A DNA stretch of 64,000 bases from Areca catechu. Lineage: Eukaryota > Streptophyta > Magnoliopsida > Arecales > Arecaceae. The notes beneath the pieces are model-generated. The model made no database searches. It saw only the letters and a list, made by a program, of their open reading frames with translations, and was not told the DNA's origin. The position numbers and the translations under genes were made by a program. Numbering within the stretch: the stretch's first letter is position 1; every line of letters starts with the position of its first letter. Of the stretch, positions 11,746-21,027 are shown piece by piece. The stretch lies in assembly GCA_021397845.1 (NCBI GenBank), contig CM038046.1, positions 58,856,021 through 58,920,020 on the forward strand, read 5' to 3'.

Positions 11746-12283
11746 ATGAACGAGTGAGGTGAATGAAAAATTTGTATATCAAAGTTTATATATATTGAAT
11801 TATTTTTGGCATGTGCATATCATTTTTTTGGGGATATCATGTTCAATCTATAACAATTTCAAGTGGTATCATGATAAATTACTTTTATGTATTGATTTTG
11901 ATGATCTACTTGCTGTTCTTTCCAGCTTCACTCCCATTTTGTATTGCCTTTCATCCTTTTTTATGATGTCAAAAAGGGGGAGAAAAATGTTAAGTATGAA
12001 AAGGGAAAGATGTGATAAACATGAAATATTATTTGAGAAATGAAAGAAGGTACAAAAGGGGAGAAGAATGTAAAATATTTTTATCTAAAGGGAAGAATTA
12101 GTAAGAAGAAGAAATTTTAGAAATTTGAAAATTTTGCATATTTTGAAAAATATTTTTAAAGATTTTTTGGATCATATTTTGAGGGGGAGCTTGGTGCTCA
12201 TTGTTTTGAGCTTACATGTTTATCTTATTGTTAATCTTTTTAAGCTTACCCTATTCATATACTTAAAGGTTTTGTCATCATCA

Positions 12284-12296
12284 AAAAGGGGAAGAT
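12284..12296 (+). other. Copia C polypurine tract
   Basis: AAAAAGGGGAAGAT directly before the 3' LTR TGTTGACT. This is the usual plus-strand priming site. Confidence 0.8.
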
Positions 12297-12537
12297 TGTT
12301 GACTCTAGTCTTGATTTTGATGATTGACGAAATATTTAAGTATATATGAGTACTAATTATATTTTAAGTATGTTTATCAGATCTCAGTACTCATCCATGT
12401 TGAATGAAGAAATGCTTGTTTTTCAGTTGAAGAAAGTCCTTAAATTAATGAAAAATCAAGTTATAAGGACTTTGGAACATAAGGAAGACTTGAAAGGACT
12501 TAATGTTTAATTTTAAAGAAGTTTCAGCACTGGCACA

Positions 12538-12784
12538 ACCAAGTATCGACACCTGAAGATCAAGTGTTGACACTTGCAGGATCAAGTGCTGACACTTGCA
12601 GAACCAAGTGCTGACACTTGCAGAACCAAGTGCTGATACATGTAGAACCAAGTGCTGACACTTGCAGAACCAAGTGCTGACACTTGTAGAACCAAGTGAA
12701 CCAAGTGCTGATACTTGCAGAACCAAGTGTCGACACCCGGGAATCAAGTGTCGACACTTGGAGGTCAAGTGTCGACACTTGACT
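12538..12784 (+). repeat. U3 palindrome array in the C 3' LTR
   Basis: About eleven CAAGTGYYGACACTTG units ending about 104 bp before the TATATAAA at 12888. Several units carry CpG-loss variants (GTGCTGATAC). Confidence 0.9.
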
Positions 12785-12887
12785 GTAACGGCTAGTTTTC
12801 AAAAGCTACAGAACTTCTCCAACTTGCTTCAAACGGCTATATCTTCATCCCCAATGGTCATAAATGGTCATCTATGGTTTGGAGAGC

Positions 12888-12895
12888 TATATAAA
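12888..12895 (+). promoter_or_regulatory. Copia C 3' LTR TATA box
   Basis: TATATAAA, matching 8408 in the 5' LTR. Confidence 0.65.
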
Positions 12896-14188
12896 TATCA
12901 AAAATCAAATGGGGAAGCAATCCTTTGGTGAGTTTCTTGAATATTCTTAAAGGATTCAAGAGTTAAGTGATTCAAAGCCTTTAAGCTTTTATGTTTCAAA
13001 GAGAGCATTCAAAGTCTACATCTACAGGCATCAATCAAAGACTTCATCAACTTGAAGACAAGATCTTCATCAATATTTAAGGACTTCAAAGAGATATTTT
13101 CTTTATTTTAGAAAGCTTTTATTATATTCATTTATACTTGCTCTTACATTGTTTTACTTGAGGTTTGTGGTGAGCCTTGGAAAATCAAAGAGATTTTTGG
13201 TACGCCTTGAAAACCAAAGTGGTTGTTGGTGAGCCTTGAAACCAACTAGGGTTTTACTTGTGAGCCCGAAGCCAAAACAAGTTGTTTAGGTTCTTGGTTA
13301 TCTCGTAAAACCAAGGGTGGTTGTTGGTGAGCCTTGAAACCAACTAGGGTTTGACTTGTGAGCCCGAAGACAAAACAAGTTGTAAAGGTTGTTGGTGAGC
13401 CTAAGTTATAAAACCAAACTTAGTGAAATTCCCAAGGGTGGCTTGGGAAGTGGATGTAGGTGCTTGGTTAGCACCAAACCATTATAAACCTTTGTATTTG
13501 TGTGATTGTTCTCCTTGTACTTTTATTTCTTTATTTTCGCTGCATTTATTTGAAATACACAAGCACTTGAATTGTATTAGCACATACTTGCTTTAGTTCA
13601 TATTTTAAATAGTACAAAAGTTTTATAAAACCCAATCCATCCCCCCTCTTGGGTTGCCTACCTGAGCCTACAACCCGGATTTCTAATATGATGATGGAAG
13701 GTTGCTGGGTACAGTCAAGTACTTGTATAGCGATAGTAGGATCGAGATATAATTGACCTCTTCAAATAATTTGGATTGAATGCTTTATATTCCTCAATTG
13801 AGAAAGACCTTGGCCAGGGCATTCCTTGTATGGAGTTGTAGGGATTCTTTGAGACATATTTAGATGGACTGCTTAGGGTTGGGTAGCTTAACCCTATGCC
13901 ATTCGGAGCATTAGGAGGTTCAACGAATAAGTTCAATGCTATTCCATATTCGACAAGTTCCTGTTGTTTTGTAACCTTCAACCTATCCGGACGCTATATG
14001 TCATTGCTAGTTAGCGACTTTGGCTAGTACTGGAAATGTTCCCATACTATCGGTTTAGTGTTTGAACATATGGGGTTGCACACCGAGGGTTTCTTCTTGT
14101 TTTGTTGGCTTGCGAATGATTGGAAATCGTTCCGGACTCATTTGACAAGTTATCGTCAAAACTTCAATTCGAGCCAACTCTTTTTGAA

Positions 14189-14222
14189 CGAGTCAACTCG
14201 AGTCGAGTTGACTCGAATGACG
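14189..14222 (+). repeat. U3 palindrome array, GAGTCGACTC type (B 5' LTR)
   Basis: Runs of GAGTCAACTCGA, GTCGAG and GTTGACTCGA, forming overlapping palindromes around a GTCGAC core. It occupies the same LTR position at which G carries GTGTCGACAC, about 190 bp upstream of the TATA box. Confidence 0.8.
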
Positions 14223-14405
14223 GACTCCAGTGAAAACTGAAATAGCTTTATTAATTGCTGCAATCGTTATCAAAATTAATGGAAAGTTTATGGTTTTTAT
14301 GCTGGGCAGTTGCTGAATTCCAAAGGTCCTAAGAATCCCAAGAGACTCAAAACTCCACATTAATCTCTCTTTATTCCTCTTAATTGTTTTGAGGGCTGCT
14401 GCTAT

Positions 14406-14414
14406 TATTTAAAT
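14406..14414 (+). promoter_or_regulatory. Copia B 5' LTR TATA box
   Basis: TATTTAAAT, conserved at 22258-22266 in the 3' LTR. Confidence 0.55.
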
Positions 14415-14910
14415 GGCTAGGCTGCAGAAAGTGAACTGTTCACTCCTCATATTCCATACCTAGAAATTTGGATTAAGGTTGAGACTCTACCTTATTCCTT
14501 GGTTAGAGATCTTGTTTGATCCTTGAGAGATTGAAAGATTGGATCTTCACGACAGAGTGAGTTTTGGGTGGGATCTTTGAGTGCATACCTTCTATTGAAG
14601 GTTTGGGATAGAGAGAACTGGAAAAGTCCTCGTTCTGTTCCAGCACTACTGCAGCAACTAGCCCTTCAAGGAGTTGCATGTGTCCCACTCGTCTTCAAGG
14701 AGTTGAAGAAGAAGTAGTCCACCCGACAAAGCTTTCGTAGAGGCTAGCACCTCAAAAGAAGAAGAAGAAATCATGCTATATGGTATGAACCTTTCGTAGA
14801 GGCAGTACACGAGTGCTGCTTGCAGAGCTGGGTTTTTTCATAGGTCAGTGGGGCCCCTGGAATCGCGACTGAGAGGCGGACTTCCAGTTTTCTCTAGGTG
14901 AACGTCACCA

Positions 14911-14918
14911 AGGTATGT
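14911..14918 (+). promoter_or_regulatory. Predicted splice donor in the U5 of B
   Basis: AG|GTATGT in ccaaggtatgtac, preserved in the 3' LTR (22763) and resembling 1304-1312 in fragment N. Paired with the acceptor at 17044 it defines a 2.13-kb leader intron. Confidence 0.5.
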
Positions 14919-15165
14919 ACTTGTGTTATGTATGACACATTATTCCTTACCACATCATTATATAGTTATGAGAATTGTTTCATATTTTATACTTTGGTTG
15001 CATGGTTTCATTTTTACATTACTCTAGATACATCTTAATCTTGGTATTGGGGTTGTGTTAATTAGATTAACATCTTGATAAAATGCTTTTATCGCTTTCC
15101 ACTGCTGCATGCTTTTAGAAAAGTTTTAAAATGCATGCTTCACCCCTTGGAATGATTCCTTTTGT

Positions 15166-15177
15166 TGGTATCAGAGC
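15166..15177 (+). other. Copia B primer binding site
   Basis: TGGTATCAGAGC, followed by CAGG, extending the match to initiator methionine tRNA. Confidence 0.88.
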
Positions 15178-15240
15178 CAGGTTTTCTGTATGCATCTAGT
15201 TTAATGTTTTATATGAAATCAAGTTGATTTCCTTCATGTA

Positions 15241-15365
15241 GTACTCGAATTAAGATGGATTCGCCATGGCCATCTGGTCATAGGAGAGAAGTATGGTTTA
15301 AAGACCATCTCTTCCTATTCCAAGGGGTTCTCTTATGATGTGTAGGGGTGTCGATGCATCATGAT
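15241..15365 (+). ncRNA. Leader hairpin module HP1 (copia B)
   Basis: Located 64 bases after the primer site. It holds the catggcc block, then TCATAGGAGA able to pair with TCTCTTATGA, with an inner ATGGT/ACCAT stem around a TTAAAG loop. Homologous modules lie next to the primer sites of G and gypsy D. Confidence 0.55.
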
Positions 15366-15524
15366 CTTATGAAGAAGAAAGTAAGGAATTTAATAGATTA
15401 AAATTATTTTAATCTTTGATTTATAGATCATAATTATGTTTAGATAAGATCTAAAAAAAATTTATCTAAAACCTTGAAAAGTTCAAGTGGAAATGTTTAA
15501 AGTTTAGAATTATGTGTTCTGGAA

Positions 15525-15748
15525 GAGTCGGCTCGAGAAATAGAGCTGACTGAAGAGTCACCTCGAGCAGTAGAACTGACAGATAGAGCTGACTCAACCA
15601 GAAATCTGTGTTCTGGAAGAGTCGGCTCGAGCAACAAAGTAGACTGAAGAGTCGGCTTGAGCAGCAGAGCTGACAAAAGAGCCGACTCGACCAGAAATGT
15701 ATGTTATGGAAGAGCTGACTCGATCTACAAGTGCTGACTCGACCAGAA
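15525..15748 (+). repeat. Leader palindrome array, GAGTCGGCTCGA type
   Basis: About nine GAGTCGGCTCGA-like units with RAGCTGACTCGA variants and linking words such as ctcgaccagaaat and tgttctggaag. It lies at the position homologous to the GTGTCGACAC array of G (41122-41378): both follow the same taagatctaaaa sequence in the leader. B therefore uses the GAGTC type in its LTR and its leader. Confidence 0.88.
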
Positions 15749-16133
15749 AATTAATAAATAGTAATTTTAAGCTTCAAACTTTTATGGAATTGTTTCATTT
15801 CATTTTGAAAATGTTTCAAATAGTGTGATGCCCTTAATTGAGAATTAAGATGTAATTTTAAGATTTAGGATATGATTCTAATCTTAAGTCATGATTCATA
15901 AATCATGGGTTAAATGGGATGGGCTAAGAATAGATCCTTATTTGGGTTAGACCTATGTTTAGATGAATTGGATTAATTAGAGATAAGAAACTAATCAAAA
16001 GTTGAATTAGGTTTCATTTCTTTGTAGTTTCTAATAGTTAGAAAGTATGATCCAAACATCTGAAAGGATCTATTGTGGCTTAGTGTTTGATCTGGTTCTT
16101 TGAGTCTGATCTGGTTGAGGAAGGTGAACCTAA

Positions 16134-16275
16134 TTGGTGTCTAGGCAAGCTGCCTTATGGTCTATGGTTATGAGGGTTCCTCTTACCTGGCTAGCTCCTT
16201 TGTAGCTAGTGTCTAAGGAAAGATGGTTAATGCCGCAACTCATTCCTTGACCATGCTTACCTGGTCGATAAGCTA
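16134..16275 (+). ncRNA. Leader hairpin HP2 (copia B)
   Basis: CCTGGCTAGC (16186) can pair with GCTAGTGTCTAAGG (16205), leaving a TGT bulge. A second partial copy follows (cttacctggtcg, 16260). G, K and gypsy F have the same bulged stem with different but matching arms. Confidence 0.5.
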
Positions 16276-17012
16276 ACTGGAATTGACTCATGAGAAGCTC
16301 ACTAAATTGGATTAATCCATGTCACCTAAGGTTAATCAGATTTGTCTGATTTCAGGTGCCCATGGACCAAGATGTTCATGAACCTTCTACAAGTTAGTGG
16401 GAGGATTCTTGATCATGGTCCATGTATTCTTCATATGTCACATTTTTAAATCCTCTAAATTATTAGGTCCTTAAAAAGATGAAGTTATAGGGATAACTGA
16501 GTCTTAGCCTCCAATTAAGTTGGGTAGTAATGTGTCCTTTAGTTCGGTGATCATCGGCAGTACCAAAGTACGGGTGGTCATCAGGCTATTGAAATTGCCA
16601 TTCATAATATGATGGCTCAATGCAACTCTCTTAATCGTGGTCAGGTGAGCCGGCCAAAGTCGGGCTTGATCATTCATTAGTTAGAAGCACTGAATTTAGT
16701 CATGCTAATGGTTGTACCTAGCCAGGACCTTCTTTAGCAGGAAGCCCAAAGGCTGATTGAAGTGCTCTTAGGACAAAATTTGAAATAGTAGAAATTGCTT
16801 GGAAGGAGCAATTAGTTAATTGAACCTACCTTTATGTTCACGTGGGTTAGCCAGTCAAAGTCGGGTTCATGTGGCACCTTTAGGATTCTAGTACCCACTA
16901 AGGAATTAAGTGTAATTCCTCGAATTAGAGGTAGAGGCTACTAATCTGAATAAAATATGTGGGAAGACCTTCAGACTAAAGTCCATGTCTTTAGGATTAA
17001 AATTGAAATTCA

Positions 17013-17044
17013 TATACTAATTGGTCTTTTAATTTTCTATTCAG
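17013..17044 (+). promoter_or_regulatory. Predicted splice acceptor before B gag
   Basis: A branch-like TACTAAT at about 17016, a T-rich tract and TTCTATTCAG ending at 17044, only four bases before the gag ATG. Confidence 0.5.
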
Positions 17045-17048
17045 AGAA

Positions 17049-18306
17049 ATGTCTGCCAACTTGTCCCTCCGCTCATTACTTGATAATGAAAAACTTTCTG
17101 GCCTAAACTTCGATAATTGGTATCGAAGGCTCAAGATTGTCTTAGAGTATGAAAGGATCATGTATTTTGATCGGATCTGGCACCTGAGGTCCCCGCAGCT
17201 AATGCTCTTATATTTGTCAGGGATACTTATCAGAAGTGGGTTTCTGATAGAACTACTGTATGTTGCATTATGTTGGCAGCTATGAATGATGAGTTCAGTC
17301 ACAAATTCAAGGAGGCCCAATCGAAGGAAATCTTGCAAAAGTTACGAGAATCCTTCGGCATGCATGACGATGTAGAGCGGTACAGGACTTCCTGTGCCAT
17401 CTATAATGCCCATATGCGAGATGGGGCTTCAGTAACTGATCATGTATTGTACATGACCGAGTTATTTGAATGCCTAGGCAAACTTAGATGTCCCCTGCAT
17501 AAACAACTGGGGAAGGATGCTATACTGAATTCTCTGCCTCCTTCTTACCTTGGTTTCCTTGATCACTTCCGGATGCATTGGCCTGTAGTGAACTACCACA
17601 GTTTGTTGGGGTTACTACAGAACTATGAGAAGGACCACAGCCTTAACAAGGGGTTGGTGTACTTGGTGGGAGGAAACAAGGCAGTGCATCGTCCCCTTGG
17701 GAACAGGAAGAATAATAATAAGAAAAAAAGACCAAAAAGGTGCAGAGTGTTGCTAGGGCCAATCAGTCTAGGAAGAAAAAGATGGACCAGAGTTGGGCGG
17801 AGTGCTTCTATTGTAAGAAGCAGGGTCACTGGAAGAGGAATTATCTTTTATATATTGCATCCCTTGACCCAAATAGGCCGAAGAGGAGGAAGCAGGAAGA
17901 TGTTGCTGCTCAAGGTATTTATAAAATAAATTCCTGTACCTATTCTTTTTGTGATACTACTAACTGGGTACTTGATATTGGGAGTCCTTACTATATTTGC
18001 AATAAATTGCAGGGACTTCGAATTAGTAGGAGGTTTGAGGATGGAGAAAGGTTTCTGAACGTTGGAGATGGAAGTCGAGTTCCAATTATGGTATTAGAAT
18101 ATTTCTCTTTTGTTTTTGAATCTCGTAAAGTCATTTTATATGACTGCCATTATTGTCCTACATTTCTTATAAATATTATCTCTGTAGGCTTGTTAGCCAA
18201 TGAATGTTTTGAACTTTCAATAAAGAGAAATGTTTGCAATATTACTTTGAATAGTTTAGTTATAATGAGTGGAAATCTAGTAAATGGCATCTATTTGCTA
18301 TCATAG
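17049..18306 (+). pseudogene. Copia B gag and protease
   Basis: Gag starts MSANLSLRSLLDNEKLSGL. After a frameshift near 17190 it continues through SDRTT and MNDEFSHKFKEAQSKEILQK to a Lys-rich tail. A second frameshift (about 17740) leads to a zinc knuckle (CFYCKKQGHWKRNY) whose last cysteine is tyrosine, so it is broken. The protease follows in the same frame, with WVLDIGSPYYIC in place of the usual D-S/T-G active site, another loss of a key residue. The block ends with ISVGLLANECFELSIKRNVC and GIYLLS, as in G. It is inactive as read. Confidence 0.85.
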
Positions 18307-18339
18307 CCTGTGAGTGTAATGTACACAGCAAACAAATGC

Positions 18340-19318
18340 CCTAGAATGGATAATGTCAGCAATGTTTATCTCTAGCATTGTAGGCTAGGTCATATAAACA
18401 AGAACAGAATAAACAGGTTAAGACAAGAAGTCTCTTAGAGGTAAATGATTTTGAATCATTACCTACCTGTGAATCTTGTTTACTTGGAAAAATGACCAAA
18501 TCATCTTTTTCTGAAAAATGTGAAAGGGCCAAAGAAATTCTAAGTCTAGTACATACAGATGTATGCAGACCTATGAATGTCAGTGCTAGAGGTGGGTATA
18601 ATTATTTCATTACTTTTAAAGATGACCTATCAAGATTCGGTTATGTCTATCTTATGAGACATAAGTCTGAGTCGTTTGAAATGTTCAAACAATATCGTAA
18701 TGAAGTTGAAAAGCAAACCGGAAAGACTATAAAGACTCTTCGATCTGATCAAGGAGGCGAATATCTTTCTAGTGAGTTTCTGACTTATCTTTAAGAGAAT
18801 GTGATTCTCTCTCAATGGACACCTCCGAGGACACCCCAACTAAATGGTGAGTGTCTGAAAGGAGGAATAGGACTTTGTTGAACATGGTCCAGTCCATGAT
18901 GGGGTTTGCTACTCTGCCTATCTCTTTTTGGGGTTATGCCTTGGAGTCTGTTTGCTATCTTCTTAATAGGTCTCCTAGTAAGTCTGTGGACAGGACTTCA
19001 TATGAGATATGGTCTGAACGGAAATCAGTGCTCTCACACCTTAGGGTCTGGGGGTGTCCTGCGTATGTTAAGCATTTGCAAACTGATAAACTAGGACCTA
19101 GGTCTGACCGGTGCCTATTTGTTGGGTATCCAAAAGAATCTAAAGGGTATTTTTTTTACCTGCCTAATGAACAAAAATTGTTTGTTGGTCTTAATGCTAT
19201 CTTTTTAGAAAAGGAGTTCCTTAGTGAAGGAACTGTAGCCATTAAGATTGAACTTAGTGAAGTTCAACGGGTAGAAGAACCGATACATTTAGGAGACACC
19301 TCTGAACTGGATTAGACT
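18340..19318 (+). pseudogene. Copia B integrase
   Basis: Contains a remnant of the GAG-pre-integrase zinc region, then CESCLLGKMTKSSF and the integrase core: first Asp in LVHTDVCRPMN, second Asp in SDQGGEYL. A frameshift and a stop around 18795-18850 precede the SERRNRT block that carries the catalytic Glu. The tail reads FWGYALESVCYLLNRSPSKS and GCPAYVKHLQTDKLGPRSDR. All three catalytic residues are visible but not in one frame. Confidence 0.85.
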
Positions 19319-19329
19319 AATTCAAATCT

Positions 19330-21014
19330 GGAGCCCTTTGAGCACCCATTAAGGAGATCTGGTAGAGTACCGTGTCAACCGGATAGATACTATGATTTCT
19401 TGGTCCAAGACGGAGATCCCATTGAACTTGATGACAACAATGAGGATTCGATCACCTATATGGATGCTTTATAAAGGTCTGACTCTAATAAGTAGCTAGA
19501 AGCCATGAAATCTGAAATGGAGTCCATGGAGATCAATAATGTGTGGACATTAGTTGATCCACCGGAAGGGATAAAACTCATTAGGTGTAGATGGATTTTC
19601 AAAAGGAAACGGGGTGCAGACGGAAAGGTAGAGACCTACAAAGCACGTTTGGTTGCCAAGGGATATCGTCAGATTATGGTATTGACTATGATGAGACGTT
19701 CTCCCCTGTGGTAATGCTTAAATCCATTCAGAATATGCTTGCTTTAGCTACATACTTCGACTATGAAATCTGGCAAATGGATGTCCGAACAGCATTCCTA
19801 AATGGTGAGCTAGAAGAGGAGGTGTTTATGATATAACCTGAAGGGTTCACATCCACAGATGAGTCAAAGGTTTGCAAGCTTCAAAGGTCCATCTAAGGAC
19901 TAAAACAAGCATCTCGGAGTTGGAACATACGATTTGATAAGTGTATCAAGTCGTATGGCTTTGTTAAGAATGGAGAAGAACCTTGTATTTATTAGTGGGC
20001 TAATGGTTCTGTGGTTGTATTCCTTGTATTGTATATGGATGACATTCTCCAAATTGGGAATTACATTTTAGCATTATATGGAATAAAGGTATGGCTTTCA
20101 TCTCAATTCTCTATGAAAGACTGGGGTGAAGCCTCATTCATCCTAGGTATGAAGATCTATAGATATAGATCTAAGAAGCTTTTGGGATTGTCCCAGTCAA
20201 CGTACATTGATACCGTGCTGAAACGGTTCAGCATGAAAAATTTCAAGAAAGGCTATCTTCCGATAGGCCATGGGTACTCTCTCCAAAAAGGATTGTGTAT
20301 CAACTCCTGAGGAGTGAGAGTGTATGAGTAGAGTCCCATATGCTTGCAGTGGGATCTATTATGTATGCAATGACATGTACTAGACCAGACGTGGCATACT
20401 CACTAGGAGTAGTGAGCAGATACCAGTTTGACCCAGGTGAAGCGCATTGGAAGGTGGTAAAAACCATCCTAAAGTATTTGAGAAATACTAAAGACCAATG
20501 GCTTATCCATGGAGAGCCTGACTTAAAACTTGTTGGTTATACCGATTCAAGTTTTTAGTCAGATAGAGATGATAGCAAAAGTGTGTCGGGCTTTGTATTT
20601 AACCTCAATAGAGGAGCCATTTGCTGGAAAAGTTCCAAGCAACACACCATGATGGACTCAATTTGCGAAGCAGAATACATTATAGCATCAGATGTAGCAA
20701 AGGAAGCTATGTGGCTACGAAAGTTCCTAGGCGAGCTAAGAGTGGCACCTTCCCTGGATGGCCCTAATCTAGTATTTTGTGATAGCATTGGAGCCATAGC
20801 TTAAGACAAAGAACCAAAGTCCCATCAGTGCACCAAGCACATTCTGCGCCGCTACCACCTAGTGCAAGAGATTGTGGCACGAGGGGACATCGACCTTCAA
20901 AAAATCGATGGAAAGGAAAATCTGGCTGACCCCTTCACTAAAGCAATCAAAATTCAAGAGTTTAAAGATTATAATTGAAAAAGGGGAATGCAATTCTGTT
21001 CTAATTGGCTTTAG
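19330..21014 (+). pseudogene. Copia B reverse transcriptase and RNase H
   Basis: Starts with the linker and NNVWTLVDPPEGIKLIRCRW, followed by KARLVAKGYRQ. A frameshift follows before GIDYDETFSPVV and MDVRTAFLNGEL. The catalytic YMDD is present (LVLYMDDILQIG, about 20030). Stops interrupt the palm and connection regions. RNase H keeps VGYTDSSF, CEAEYI and the end NLADPFTKAI. The reading ends in NWL-stop at 21014, just before the purine tract. At least three frameshifts and several stops exclude activity. Confidence 0.88.
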
Positions 21015-21027
21015 TCCAAGTGGGAGT
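21015..21027 (+). other. Copia B polypurine tract
   Basis: AAGTGGGAGT immediately before the 3' LTR TGTTGAAAATT. The same CAAGTGGGAG sequence stands before the G and L 3' LTRs. Confidence 0.75.

Larger units (their letters stand above)
10561..12296 (+). other. Copia C noncoding 3' region
   Basis: AT-rich sequence without coding domains. It contains a 192-bp-period tandem duplication (10680-11040) and a hairpin module shared with B, G and D (11620-11745). It also has several GGGGGAG-like purine tracts and ends with the polypurine tract AAAAAGGGGAAGA at 12284-12296. It occupies the place of the missing pol. Confidence 0.75.
7819..13672 (+). mobile_element. Copia C, gag-only, inserted in the B 5' LTR
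   Basis: LTRs of 1374 and 1376 bp (TGTTGACT...CTACA), primer site at 9195, purine tract at 12284. The target duplication is acccg on the right (13673-13677) and actca on the left (7814-7818). The unfilled site in the B 3' LTR (around 21505, actacccggattt) shows acccg is ancestral. The internal region is only 3.1 kb. It encodes gag and the first residues of the protease, then nothing recognisable. The gag and the GGGGGAG-rich 3' side resemble the SIRE branch of plant copias. Confidence 0.88.
12297..13672 (+). repeat. Copia C 3' LTR
   Basis: Pairs with 7819-9192. Its palindrome array differs in unit variants and in its middle part from the 5' LTR array, while the flanks align well. Confidence 0.9.
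13678..15164 (+). repeat. Copia B 5' LTR, second part (after C)
   Basis: Continues the LTR interrupted at 7818 and aligns with 21508-23016. It includes a short palindrome array, a TATA box at 14406, a splice donor at 14911 and an end next to the primer site. Confidence 0.88.

Noticed and set aside
8082..12802. Open frames MTSKCRHL... and similar Cys/His-rich peptides on both strands
   Set aside because: They are translations of the GTGTCGACAC repeats; they appear wherever the repeat occurs, on both strands, and do not persist outside it.
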